A DNA stretch of 64,000 nt, taken from positions 7,783 through 71,782 of the forward strand of contig JBELHR010000009.1 in NCBI GenBank assembly GCA_042091275.1, written 5' to 3'. Position numbers and translations under genes: made by a program. The notes under the pieces are model-generated. The model had not been told where the DNA came from and did no database searches. It saw only the letters and a program-made list of their open reading frames with translations. Below, piece after piece: positions 8,038-14,958 of this stretch. The stretch comes from JBELHR01 sp042091275 (lineage in GTDB: Bacteria; Bacteroidota; Bacteroidia; Flavobacteriales; Flavobacteriaceae). How positions within the stretch are numbered: the stretch's first letter is position 1; each line of letters starts with the position of its first letter.

Positions 8038-8811
8038 ATGAAAAAAATCGCTTCAAATATTCGTCACTTACGCTACCTCAAGGGCTTAACGCAAGAACAA
8101 CTCGCAGAAGAATTTCAGATTCCTAGATCTCGCATAGGATCTTATGAAGAAGGGAGAAGTGAGCCCCCTATTGAAATGCTTATTCAACTATCTGCTTTTT
8201 TTAAGGTTCCTGTGGATATCTTGATCAAAAACGATCTTACTCCCTCTACAGATTTTTCTTTTATCGAAGTTGGTAACCAAAGGGTATTGTTCCCTATTAC
8301 CGTAGACGGAAATAACGAAGACTTGATCGAAGTTGTTCCAGTAAGAGCTTCTGCAGGTTACCTAAAAGGCTATGCGGACCCTGAATACATCGAAAAATTA
8401 GAGCAAATTAAATTGCCTTTCCTCCCTACTGGAAAGCATCGCGCCTTCCCTATCAAAGGAGACTCTATGCTCCCGCTAAAAGACGGATCTTATGTGGTTG
8501 CGAAATTTGTAGAGGATTTACGCGACATAAAGTCTGGACAGACCTATATAATAGTTACTCTAAATGAGGGAATTGTATATAAGCGCGTCTACAACGAACT
8601 GGAAAAACGTCACCTTCTGGTCCTGAAATCAGATAATGAAGTTTATGAACCTTTTGAAACTCCTCTAAACGAAATTTTAGAAGCCTGGGAATTCACTTGT
8701 AGCATCAATACACAAGAATATGAACCCCACGAGTTAAAAATCAGTAGTATTCTTCAAATGTTTAACGAATTGCAAGTAGAATTGAAATCTCTACAAAAAA
8801 GTGTGAGCTAA
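8038..8811 (+). CDS. LexA-like HTH-XRE/S24 autocleaving repressor
   Basis: A 257-residue repressor. Residues 4-60 form a Cro/CI-type helix-turn-helix (GLTQEQLAEEF, PRSRIGSYEEG). A linker leads to an S24 LexA-type peptidase. The dyad is visible: S143 in IKGDSMLPL and K182 in GIVYKRVY. A candidate Ala-Gly cleavage bond lies at 106-107 (VRASAGYLK). Such proteins cleave themselves when RecA filaments form, which releases their targets. The start is the ATG at 8038; an upstream frame from 8014 overlaps the -7 promoter element. The ATG is only 7 bp after that element, so the mRNA may be leaderless or nearly so. The gene is divergent from dnaE-dinB and 3 bp upstream of the nuclease gene, implying that it controls the whole cassette. 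Confidence 0.9.
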   Translation: MKKIASNIRHLRYLKGLTQEQLAEEFQIPRSRIGSYEEGRSEPPIEMLIQLSAFFKVPVDILIKNDLTPSTDFSFIEVGNQRVLFPITVDGNNEDLIEVVPVRASAGYLKGYADPEYIEKLEQIKLPFLPTGKHRAFPIKGDSMLPLKDGSYVVAKFVEDLRDIKSGQTYIIVTLNEGIVYKRVYNELEKRHLLVLKSDNEVYEPFETPLNEILEAWEFTCSINTQEYEPHELKISSILQMFNELQVELKSLQKSVS

Positions 8812-8814
8812 ACT

Positions 8815-10242
8815 ATGAAATACGCTATTGTCGATATAGAAACTAACGGAGGAGGGAGACAAGGTAATAGGATTACCGAAATAGCCATCTTTATTCACGA
8901 CGGAGAAAAAATTATTGATGAATTTTGCTCCTTAGTAAATCCGGAAGCCAACATTCCTAATTTTATAACGGGATTGACTGGGATTGACAACGATATGGTG
9001 GCTCGAGCTCCAAAGTTTTACGAAATTGCAAAACAGGTTTATGAAATCACAAAAGACACCGTATTTGTTGCCCATAATGTGAATTTCGACTATCGTATTA
9101 TAGCAGCTGAATTCAAAAGTTTAGGTGCGGTCTTTAAGAGAAAAAAACTCTGTACGGTCAGACTATCTCGAAAATTAATTCCAGGGCTTAACTCCTACTC
9201 TCTCGGAAAGCTATGCAACAGTCTTGATATTCCTCTTAGCGATAGACACCGTGCCAGAGGAGATGCTGCCGCAACGGTTATATTATTTGAAAAGCTTCTC
9301 GCCTCAGATCCTAGTGGTTTGATACAAAAAGAGCTAAATCCAAAATCTATGGGAGGAACGCTCCCGCCCCTACTCGACAAAGAAGCAGTAGATGCTTTAC
9401 CCAAAAATTACGGAGTGTATTATTTCAAGGATGCACAAGGCCAAATTTTATATATAGGTAAGGCAAATAATATAAGAGCTCGCGTTTTAAGTCACTTTCA
9501 CGACAAAAGTAATAGAGAACAGAAGTTATGTCAACAAACTGCTTCGCTAGATTACAAAGAGACCGGAAGTGAATTACTCGCCTTACTTCTAGAATCTGCC
9601 GAAATAAAAAAACACCTACCCAAATTCAATAGAGCGCAACGACGCAGCAAGGATAATTACGGAATTTTCACCTATAGCAACCAAAAAGGGATACAGCATT
9701 TAGCCTATGGTCCTCTAAAAGGAATTAAAAAAGCCCTAAGTACTTTTGCCAATGCCCAAGCCTGTCGAGCATTTTTAGAAAAATTATGTGAAAAACACGA
9801 ACTCTGCCCGAAATATTGCCAATTGCAACAAACGAACTCCTCCTGCTTTCACTACCAGGTTCAAAATTGTAGAGGGGTTTGCAGTGACAAGGAAGCTGTA
9901 GAGCAGTATAATACTCGTGTAAACGATGCGATAAAAGAGATTTACAGCGAACCGAGAACCTATATCATTAAGCAAAAAGGGAGGTCCGATGAGGAGGCCG
10001 CAATCGTTCAAGTGGAGAACGGAATTTACAAGGGTTATGGATATACAAATTTCTCTGAATTAGAAAATTACAATATCGAGGAGCCAGAAAAACAATATGA
10101 GATTTTGACGAGTTATATAGCCGCTCAAAATCACAACAAGGATGTGATGCGTATCCTCAATGCCTATATCCGCAAAGATGCACATCGCGATTCTATAAAT
10201 TATTACGAAAACCCATCTTTAGACCTGGCTAGCTTATTTTAA
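8815..10242 (+). CDS. DEDDh exonuclease fused to UvrC-like GIY-YIG endonuclease
   Basis: A 475-residue fusion. Residues 1-165 are a DnaQ/epsilon-type 3'-5' exonuclease with all DEDDh residues: D7 and E9 (VDIET), D92 (HNVNFDYR), H145 and D150 (HRARGD). Residues 198-290 are a GIY-YIG domain like the N-terminus of UvrC and Cho: GVYYF, LYIGKANNIR, then LLLESAEIKKHLPKFN with the metal-binding Glu. A Cys-rich segment with CFHYQVQNCRGVC resembles the region after GIY-YIG in UvrC. It follows the repressor gene by 3 bp and is surely co-transcribed. It may nick at lesions and trim or proofread during repair or translesion synthesis. The function is inferred from domains and neighbours. Confidence 0.88.
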   Translation: MKYAIVDIETNGGGRQGNRITEIAIFIHDGEKIIDEFCSLVNPEANIPNFITGLTGIDNDMVARAPKFYEIAKQVYEITKDTVFVAHNVNFDYRIIAAEFKSLGAVFKRKKLCTVRLSRKLIPGLNSYSLGKLCNSLDIPLSDRHRARGDAAATVILFEKLLASDPSGLIQKELNPKSMGGTLPPLLDKEAVDALPKNYGVYYFKDAQGQILYIGKANNIRARVLSHFHDKSNREQKLCQQTASLDYKETGSELLALLLESAEIKKHLPKFNRAQRRSKDNYGIFTYSNQKGIQHLAYGPLKGIKKALSTFANAQACRAFLEKLCEKHELCPKYCQLQQTNSSCFHYQVQNCRGVCSDKEAVEQYNTRVNDAIKEIYSEPRTYIIKQKGRSDEEAAIVQVENGIYKGYGYTNFSELENYNIEEPEKQYEILTSYIAAQNHNKDVMRILNAYIRKDAHRDSINYYENPSLDLASLF

Positions 10243-10271
10243 GCCATTCTAAACAAGAAAAAAGCTAGTAT

Positions 10272-10306
10272 TTGTCTTATCAAAAGATCGATATTAATTA
10301 AATTTG
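10272..10306 (+). promoter_or_regulatory. Possible ctaA promoter
   Basis: TAAATTTG at 10299-10306 is an exact -7 motif 25 bp before the ATG. A TTG at 10272-10274 precedes it with 24 bp spacing, slightly long for the -33 element. Confidence 0.45.
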
Positions 10307-10331
10307 TAGGGATTTAAAAAAAATCTGTTCC

Positions 10332-11375
10332 ATGCAACAAAAAGCAAATAAAGCAGTTGGCTATTGGTTACTCTTGGGGGCCTTTTTAGTGCTAGCAATG
10401 GTGGTAATTGGAGGAATTACTAGATTGACACATTCTGGACTTTCTATGGTAGATTGGAAACCGATTTCTGGAACCTTACCTCCACTGAATCAAGAAGAGT
10501 GGATTGCCGAATTCGAGCATTATAAAACCTCTCCTGAATTTCAAAAAATCAACACGCATTTCGAATTACAAGACTTTAAGGAAATCTTTTTTTGGGAGTA
10601 TTTCCACAGGCTAATCGGCCGCGTAGTAGGACTCGTTTTTATATTTCCATTCCTCTATTTTTTATGGAAAAAACAAATCCAAGGTCGCGGTTTGATGCGA
10701 AACCTAATAATCATCTTTTTCTTGGGCGGATTTCAAGGTTTTCTCGGTTGGTATATGGTAAAAAGTGGATTGGTAAAAGATCCCGCAGTCAGTCATTATC
10801 GTTTAGCCATGCACCTGAGCAATGCCTTTTTGCTAGTCGCTTATATCTTGTGGACCAGTCTCAAGGTTTTTTATCCGAATTGGAAAGTACAAAAGACCTC
10901 TTTGAGAAAAGGATATTTCGCTTTATTATTTATACTGACCGTACAGATTGTATACGGAGCTTTTGTAGCTGGACTGAAAGCTGGATTGATTTTCCCAACC
11001 TACCCAAAGATGGGAGGTTCTTGGGTTCCTCAGAATATTGCTACAGCCTTTGAAAACGAAGGATTTATAAGTTTAATTGGAAATCCTGTAAGCGTGCAAT
11101 TTATACACAGGTGGTTGGCTGTCCTGGTGGTAAGTGCTGTCGCATTTATCTATTTTAAAGGAAAAAAACTAAAATTAAATTCTTTTCAGAAAAACGCCAA
11201 TAACGGTGTACTCATAATGGTTTTGCTACAGTTTGCTTTGGGGGTATTAACCTTGATTAACATGGTTCCTGTAAGCCTTGGAGTTCTCCACCAACTAGGA
11301 GCGGCGGTTCTATTGTGTATTGTTATTATTGGAATCTATTTCAATAGTTTTACCCAAAAACCCGTCTTGACTTAA
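10332..11375 (+). CDS. ctaA: Heme A synthase (COX15/CtaA)
   Basis: An integral membrane enzyme that oxidises the C8 methyl of heme O to make heme A for cytochrome oxidase. The 347 residues contain about eight membrane segments. Family signatures are the GGITRLTHSGLSMVDWKP motif after the first helix, the heme-ligand histidine in FWEYFHRLIGR, KDPAVSHYRLAMHL, and the second-half histidines in IHRWLA and LHQLGAA. Length and layout match the larger two-fold-symmetric type found in alphaproteobacteria, mitochondria and Bacteroidota. The gene stands alone between the nuclease cassette and a bidirectional terminator. It indicates aerobic respiration with an aa3- or caa3-type oxidase. Confidence 0.95.
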   Translation: MQQKANKAVGYWLLLGAFLVLAMVVIGGITRLTHSGLSMVDWKPISGTLPPLNQEEWIAEFEHYKTSPEFQKINTHFELQDFKEIFFWEYFHRLIGRVVGLVFIFPFLYFLWKKQIQGRGLMRNLIIIFFLGGFQGFLGWYMVKSGLVKDPAVSHYRLAMHLSNAFLLVAYILWTSLKVFYPNWKVQKTSLRKGYFALLFILTVQIVYGAFVAGLKAGLIFPTYPKMGGSWVPQNIATAFENEGFISLIGNPVSVQFIHRWLAVLVVSAVAFIYFKGKKLKLNSFQKNANNGVLIMVLLQFALGVLTLINMVPVSLGVLHQLGAAVLLCIVIIGIYFNSFTQKPVLT

Positions 11376-11377
11376 AT

Positions 11378-11410
11378 AAAAAAAAGCCCCGCTGACGGGG
11401 CTTTTTTTTA
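11378..11410. terminator. Bidirectional terminator between ctaA and the FAH hydrolase
   Basis: The 7-bp stem AGCCCCG/CGGGGCT (11385-11391 with 11396-11402) has a CTGA loop and is flanked by an A run on the left and a T run on the right. It can serve both convergent genes. It overlaps the stop codon of the minus-strand gene. Confidence 0.92.
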
Positions 11411-12019
11411 TCTTATTCTAAGCTTTAGATTTTCAGTTCCTTCCAAATACCCCACTAGGTCATCCCCTTCCGATACTGGTCCAACCCCAGCAGGTGTTCC
11501 GGTAAACAAAACGTCTCCGATTTTTAAAGTAAAAAACTGAGATACATAGGCTATTAATTCGTCAATTTTCCAAAGCATATGACTAGCATCTCCATCTTGG
11601 ACTAATTCTCCGTTTTTATAAAGCTGAAATTTCAATTCGTCTACGCCAGAAAACTCGGATTTATCTATCCATTTTCCAATTTTAGCACTTCCGTCAAAAG
11701 CTTTCGCTTTTTCCCAAGGCAAGCCTTTTTCCTTGCACTGCTGTTGCAAATCCCTAGCTGTAAAATCTATACCCAAACCAACCTGGTCATAGTATTTATG
11801 AGCAAATTCTTTTTGGATGTATTTTCCAACTTTAATTATTTTCACCATAATCTCCAGTTCATAGTGAACGTCATTGGAATACTCTGGAATAACAAAAGGA
11901 GCTGCTTTGGATAAAACAGCGGTATCTGGCTTTATAAATACTACAGGGTGACTTGGTTTTTCGTTAGAGAGTTCTTCTATATGCTTTGCATAATTACGAC
12001 CGATACAAACAATTTTCAT
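11408..12019 (-). CDS. Fumarylacetoacetate hydrolase family protein
   Basis: A 203-residue single-domain FAH-fold protein of the FAHD1/YcgM type. It begins MKIVCIGRNYAKHIEEL. The metal-binding acids are present in HYELEIMVK (E-x-E) and GIDFTARD, and the substrate loop is KAFDGSAKIG. Members cleave C-C bonds in acylpyruvates or decarboxylate oxaloacetate; the exact substrate cannot be read from sequence. It lies 10 bp downstream of menB on the same strand and is probably co-transcribed, although no direct role in menaquinone synthesis is known to me. Confidence 0.88.
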   Translation of the reverse strand: MKIVCIGRNYAKHIEELSNEKPSHPVVFIKPDTAVLSKAAPFVIPEYSNDVHYELEIMVKIIKVGKYIQKEFAHKYYDQVGLGIDFTARDLQQQCKEKGLPWEKAKAFDGSAKIGKWIDKSEFSGVDELKFQLYKNGELVQDGDASHMLWKIDELIAYVSQFFTLKIGDVLFTGTPAGVGPVSEGDDLVGYLEGTENLKLRIR

Positions 12020-12029
12020 ATTTCTGTTT

Positions 12030-12872
12030 TTAAGGGATCCATTTAATATCCTTGAAATTCGGCTTTCTCTTTTCTAAAAAAGCATTTCTACCTTCTTTTG
12101 CCTCTTCAGTCATATATGCCAATCGCGTTGCTTCTCCAGCAAATACCTGTTGACCAACCATACCGTCATCGGTAAGGTTCATAGCAAATTTCAACATTTT
12201 AATAGATGTAGGGGACTTTTCTAGGACTTCTTGGGCCCACTGATATGCCGTAGACTCCAATTCATCATGAGGGACAACTGCATTTACCATTCCCATATCA
12301 AAAGCTTCTTGAGCAGAATAATTTCTACCTAAAAAGAAAATCTCTCTAGCCTTCTTCTGCCCTACCATTTTAGCTAAATAGGCAGACCCATAACCTCCGT
12401 CAAAACTAGTTACGTCCGCATCGGTTTGTTTAAAAATAGCGTGTTCTTTACTGGCCAAAGTCATATCGCAAACTACGTGTAGAGAATGCCCTCCTCCTAC
12501 AGCCCATCCTGGAACAACAGCGATGACGACTTTTGGCATAAACCGTATCAGTCTTTGAACTTCTAGTATATTTAGTCGGTGCATTCCATCTTCTCCAACA
12601 TATCCTTTGTGCCCTCTAGCTTTCTGATCTCCTCCAGAACAAAAGGAATATACCCCGTCCTTAGTTGAAGGCCCTTCTGCTGATAACAAAATCACTCCTA
12701 TAGAAGTATCCTCTTGCGCGTCGTAAAACGCATCGTAGAGCTCGGAAGTCGTCTTTGGTCGAAATGCATTTCTCACATTTGGCCTGTTAAAAGCAATTCT
12801 CGCTACACCATTCGATTTCTTATAGGTTATGTCTTCGTATTTTTTGGCTTCAATCCACTCAATTTCTCGCAT
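12030..12872 (-). CDS. menB: 1,4-dihydroxy-2-naphthoyl-CoA synthase MenB
   Basis: A crotonase-fold enzyme that closes the second ring of the menaquinone head group by converting O-succinylbenzoyl-CoA to DHNA-CoA. The 280 residues carry the MenB signatures YSFCSGGDQKARG (oxyanion hole), PGWAVGGGHSLHVVCD and DADVTSFDGGYGSAYLAK. These separate it from ordinary enoyl-CoA hydratases. I set the start at 12872 (MREIEWIEAKKY). The longer frame to 12893 runs into a TATCTTTG promoter element and would add unconserved residues. Its operon partner is the FAH hydrolase. menD and menF are about 2-5 kb away in a separate operon; menA, menC and menE are not in this window. Confidence 0.95.
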   Translation of the reverse strand: MREIEWIEAKKYEDITYKKSNGVARIAFNRPNVRNAFRPKTTSELYDAFYDAQEDTSIGVILLSAEGPSTKDGVYSFCSGGDQKARGHKGYVGEDGMHRLNILEVQRLIRFMPKVVIAVVPGWAVGGGHSLHVVCDMTLASKEHAIFKQTDADVTSFDGGYGSAYLAKMVGQKKAREIFFLGRNYSAQEAFDMGMVNAVVPHDELESTAYQWAQEVLEKSPTSIKMLKFAMNLTDDGMVGQQVFAGEATRLAYMTEEAKEGRNAFLEKRKPNFKDIKWIP

Positions 12873-12890
12873 AATAAAAAAATATTTCCC

Positions 12891-12898
12891 CAAAGATA
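12891..12898 (-). promoter_or_regulatory. -7 promoter element of menB
   Basis: The minus strand reads TATCTTTG, an exact TAnnTTTG match, 18 bp before the ATG at 12872. No convincing -33 TTG was seen. Confidence 0.55.
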
Positions 12899-12948
12899 AA
12901 CTTATTGAAATAGAAAAAAAATAGTACTTTGAGCTTGAAAATTTTGCT

Positions 12949-14121
12949 ATGAAATCCCAAAAATTAAACCTCTTGATTTTGCTCTTGTTTTTTATACAAG
13001 GCAGCCAAGGTCAAAACCTGAAAACTTTAAACTTTTACTCTCAAGAATTAAATGATAAGAGAGTTGTCCAAATCTACACGCCTTCGGACTACAAAACCTC
13101 CAAAGACAAAACCTATCCGCTGACAATTATTTTAGATAGTGAAATGGTTTTTGATGCCTATGTAGGAAACATGAAGTATTTCGCCAAAAACCAGGCTATT
13201 CCTGAGCATATCGTGGTTGGTATTAGAAGTAATTCAAACCAAGCCGAATACGATTTTAGTATTGATTTGCAAACTGGGATGCCCGATGAATTTGGACAAA
13301 AATACATGAGCTTTGTAATTTACGATCTTCTCGGAGATTACCTTGAGCAAGAGTATAGGTTGTCTAATTTTAATGCAGTTATCGGACATGGAGAAACTGC
13401 TGCTTACCTCAATTATTTTTTGGCAGAAGAAGTTCCCATATTCAATGCTTACGTTTCTATTGATCCTAAATATTATGAAGGCTTCCACTATTTGATTGAT
13501 TACACAAAACAAGGCTTAGATGGTGATTTTTACTTTTACTATACCAACGGTTACCAAGGAAAAACGCCAGAGATACAAGAGGAAAGTACAGCGGTAATAA
13601 ACAGCTTGGAATCGATGGGGCTTCAGAACTTTAAATTTAAATTGGGAGATACTCCCTCCGCCAATAGATTGTTGCGATTTACGCAGGGTTTAAACGAATC
13701 CTTTACCATGATCTACAAAGATTTTGCACCTATTAGCCGAGAACTTTATGACAAGGAGCTAAAAGACTTGGGACCAGAGGCTACCATCGCTTATCTAAGC
13801 CGAAAGTATCAAAATATCTCCTATCTATTTGGTAATAATTTAAATATTCGCTTGTCCGACGTGTATATGCTTGAAAGCAATATCATAGATAAAGAAGAAG
13901 GGTTCTATTTAAAAGATTTTGGAGAAATGATATTAGATATATACCCCGATGAGCCCTTAGGATACTACTATCTAGGTCTATATTACGAAAAAGGACAAAA
14001 ATATCGAAAAGCACTAGCCAAATACAAAGAGGGTTTCTTGTTGGTCGATGATCAACAAGCGCGATATAATGGTTACTACACCAATATTGAAAGAGTTCTG
14101 GAGAAAATGGCTCAAGACTAA
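12949..14121 (+). CDS. Secreted esterase-like (alpha/beta hydrolase fold) protein lacking the nucleophile serine, with C-terminal TPR-like helices
   Basis: A 390-residue exported protein. Residues 1-22 are a signal peptide ending near QGQ. Residues 25-265 resemble the putative esterase family (PF00756; Fes/IroE-like): the strand TYPLTIILDSE, HIVVGIRSN and the nucleophile-elbow region. That elbow reads VIGHGETAAYL, so position 148, where active members have Ser (GHSxT/G), is Gly. The C-terminal 80 residues contain TPR-like helices (GYYYLGLYYEKGQKYRKALA). It is probably not a serine esterase and may bind rather than cleave its ligand. It stands alone, divergent from menB. Confidence 0.75.
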   Translation: MKSQKLNLLILLLFFIQGSQGQNLKTLNFYSQELNDKRVVQIYTPSDYKTSKDKTYPLTIILDSEMVFDAYVGNMKYFAKNQAIPEHIVVGIRSNSNQAEYDFSIDLQTGMPDEFGQKYMSFVIYDLLGDYLEQEYRLSNFNAVIGHGETAAYLNYFLAEEVPIFNAYVSIDPKYYEGFHYLIDYTKQGLDGDFYFYYTNGYQGKTPEIQEESTAVINSLESMGLQNFKFKLGDTPSANRLLRFTQGLNESFTMIYKDFAPISRELYDKELKDLGPEATIAYLSRKYQNISYLFGNNLNIRLSDVYMLESNIIDKEEGFYLKDFGEMILDIYPDEPLGYYYLGLYYEKGQKYRKALAKYKEGFLLVDDQQARYNGYYTNIERVLEKMAQD

Positions 14122-14275
14122 ATTAGTCGAGAAATAGCTTACCACAGAGGCTATTCATTGCGAATAATCATGAAAAATTTCTATATAATTTGTAATTATT
14201 GAATTTTATTGCTTAATTTTATGTTAAATGTCAAAGGGGTTTGACACAACTTAGAGTTTAACAAAAATTATCATT

Positions 14276-14398
14276 ATGAAAAAAACACTGTTTTCTTTAC
14301 TTCTAATCGGTTTTATGACCCTTGGTCTTTCCGATGCTAATGCACAGACAACAACTAAGACAAAAACCAATAGTTTGGAGCTTGGAGTTCGATTTGGA
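14276..14398 (+). CDS. Secreted protein, start only, cut by assembly gap
   Basis: An ATG opens a frame with a clear signal peptide (MKKTLFSLLLIGFMTLGLSDANAQ) and then a short Thr/Lys-rich stretch and LELGVRFG. It then meets a run of 100 N. The last part has the alternating pattern of a first beta strand, so a small outer-membrane beta-barrel is possible. The end of the gene is missing and a terminator follows soon after the gap. The upstream gap 14122-14275 shows no exact -7 motif. Confidence 0.6.
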
Positions 14399-14498
14399 NN
14401 NNNNNNNNNNNNNNNNNNNNNNNNNNNNNNNNNNNNNNNNNNNNNNNNNNNNNNNNNNNNNNNNNNNNNNNNNNNNNNNNNNNNNNNNNNNNNNNNNN
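14399..14498. other. Assembly gap (100 N)
   Basis: Exactly 100 N, the usual placeholder for a gap of unknown size. It removes the body of the secreted-protein gene that starts at 14276. Confidence 0.98.
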
Positions 14499-14504
14499 AG
14501 TATT

Positions 14505-14538
14505 AAAAAAAAGCATCCTTCGGGATGCTTTTTTTTTG
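14505..14538. terminator. Bidirectional terminator
   Basis: GCATCC-TTCG-GGATGC (14513-14528) is flanked by eight A on the left and nine T on the right, with a stable C(UUCG)G tetraloop. It serves the gapped gene on the plus strand and the menaquinone operon on the minus strand. Confidence 0.93.
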
Positions 14539-14958
14539 CTATAACAGATCTATACCTTCTGAATTTATTTCTATAATTCGCTCCTTATACAAGGCTCCAA
14601 TTGCTTTTTTAAATGCCTTTTTACTCATTTGAAGATGGTATTTGATATCCTCAGGGTCACTTTTGTCATTTAAAGGCAAAAAACCTCCTTCTCTCTCCAA
14701 TTGACTGAGCACTTTATTTTTATCCACCTCTATGGCATCGACAAAACCAATGGGTTGAAGACTAAAATCTATCAAACCATCCTCTCTTACTTTTTTAACA
14801 TAAGCCGCTGTTTTCTGTCCTTCTCGAACCTTTTTAAAAACCTCGTTTCGATAGAGCATCCCCTCTATTTCTTCATCCTCGCGTACATAAACACGAATAC
14901 CAATATCTGTAAACCGTCCAATGACAATTTCTATTTTATCTCCAATATTAAATTCCAT
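14539..14958 (-). CDS. Short CvfB-like S1/winged-helix RNA-binding protein
   Basis: A 139-residue protein with one S1-type OB fold (residues 3-70: GDKIEIVIGRFTDIGIRVYV, then GQKTAAYVKKVREDG) and a C-terminal winged helix (DPEDIKYHLQMSKKAFKKAIGALYKERIIEI). The winged-helix motif is the one that ends the CvfB/YitL family. Those proteins are about 280 residues with several S1 domains; this one has a single S1 unit, so it is a reduced member. It overlaps the end of menD by 11 bp and is the last gene of the menaquinone operon before a terminator. An RNA-binding regulatory role is likely; its target is unknown. Confidence 0.78.
   Translation of the reverse strand: MEFNIGDKIEIVIGRFTDIGIRVYVREDEEIEGMLYRNEVFKKVREGQKTAAYVKKVREDGLIDFSLQPIGFVDAIEVDKNKVLSQLEREGGFLPLNDKSDPEDIKYHLQMSKKAFKKAIGALYKERIIEINSEGIDLL

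Noticed and set aside
10592..11053. 153-codon frame overlapping ctaA
   Set aside because: It is out of frame within a clear membrane enzyme and its Arg/Phe/Ser-rich composition is typical of a frame shadow.
14122..14180. AATAGC/GGCTATT inverted repeat after the esterase-like gene
   Set aside because: The stem is only 6 bp with a long loop and no T run, so it was not called a terminator.
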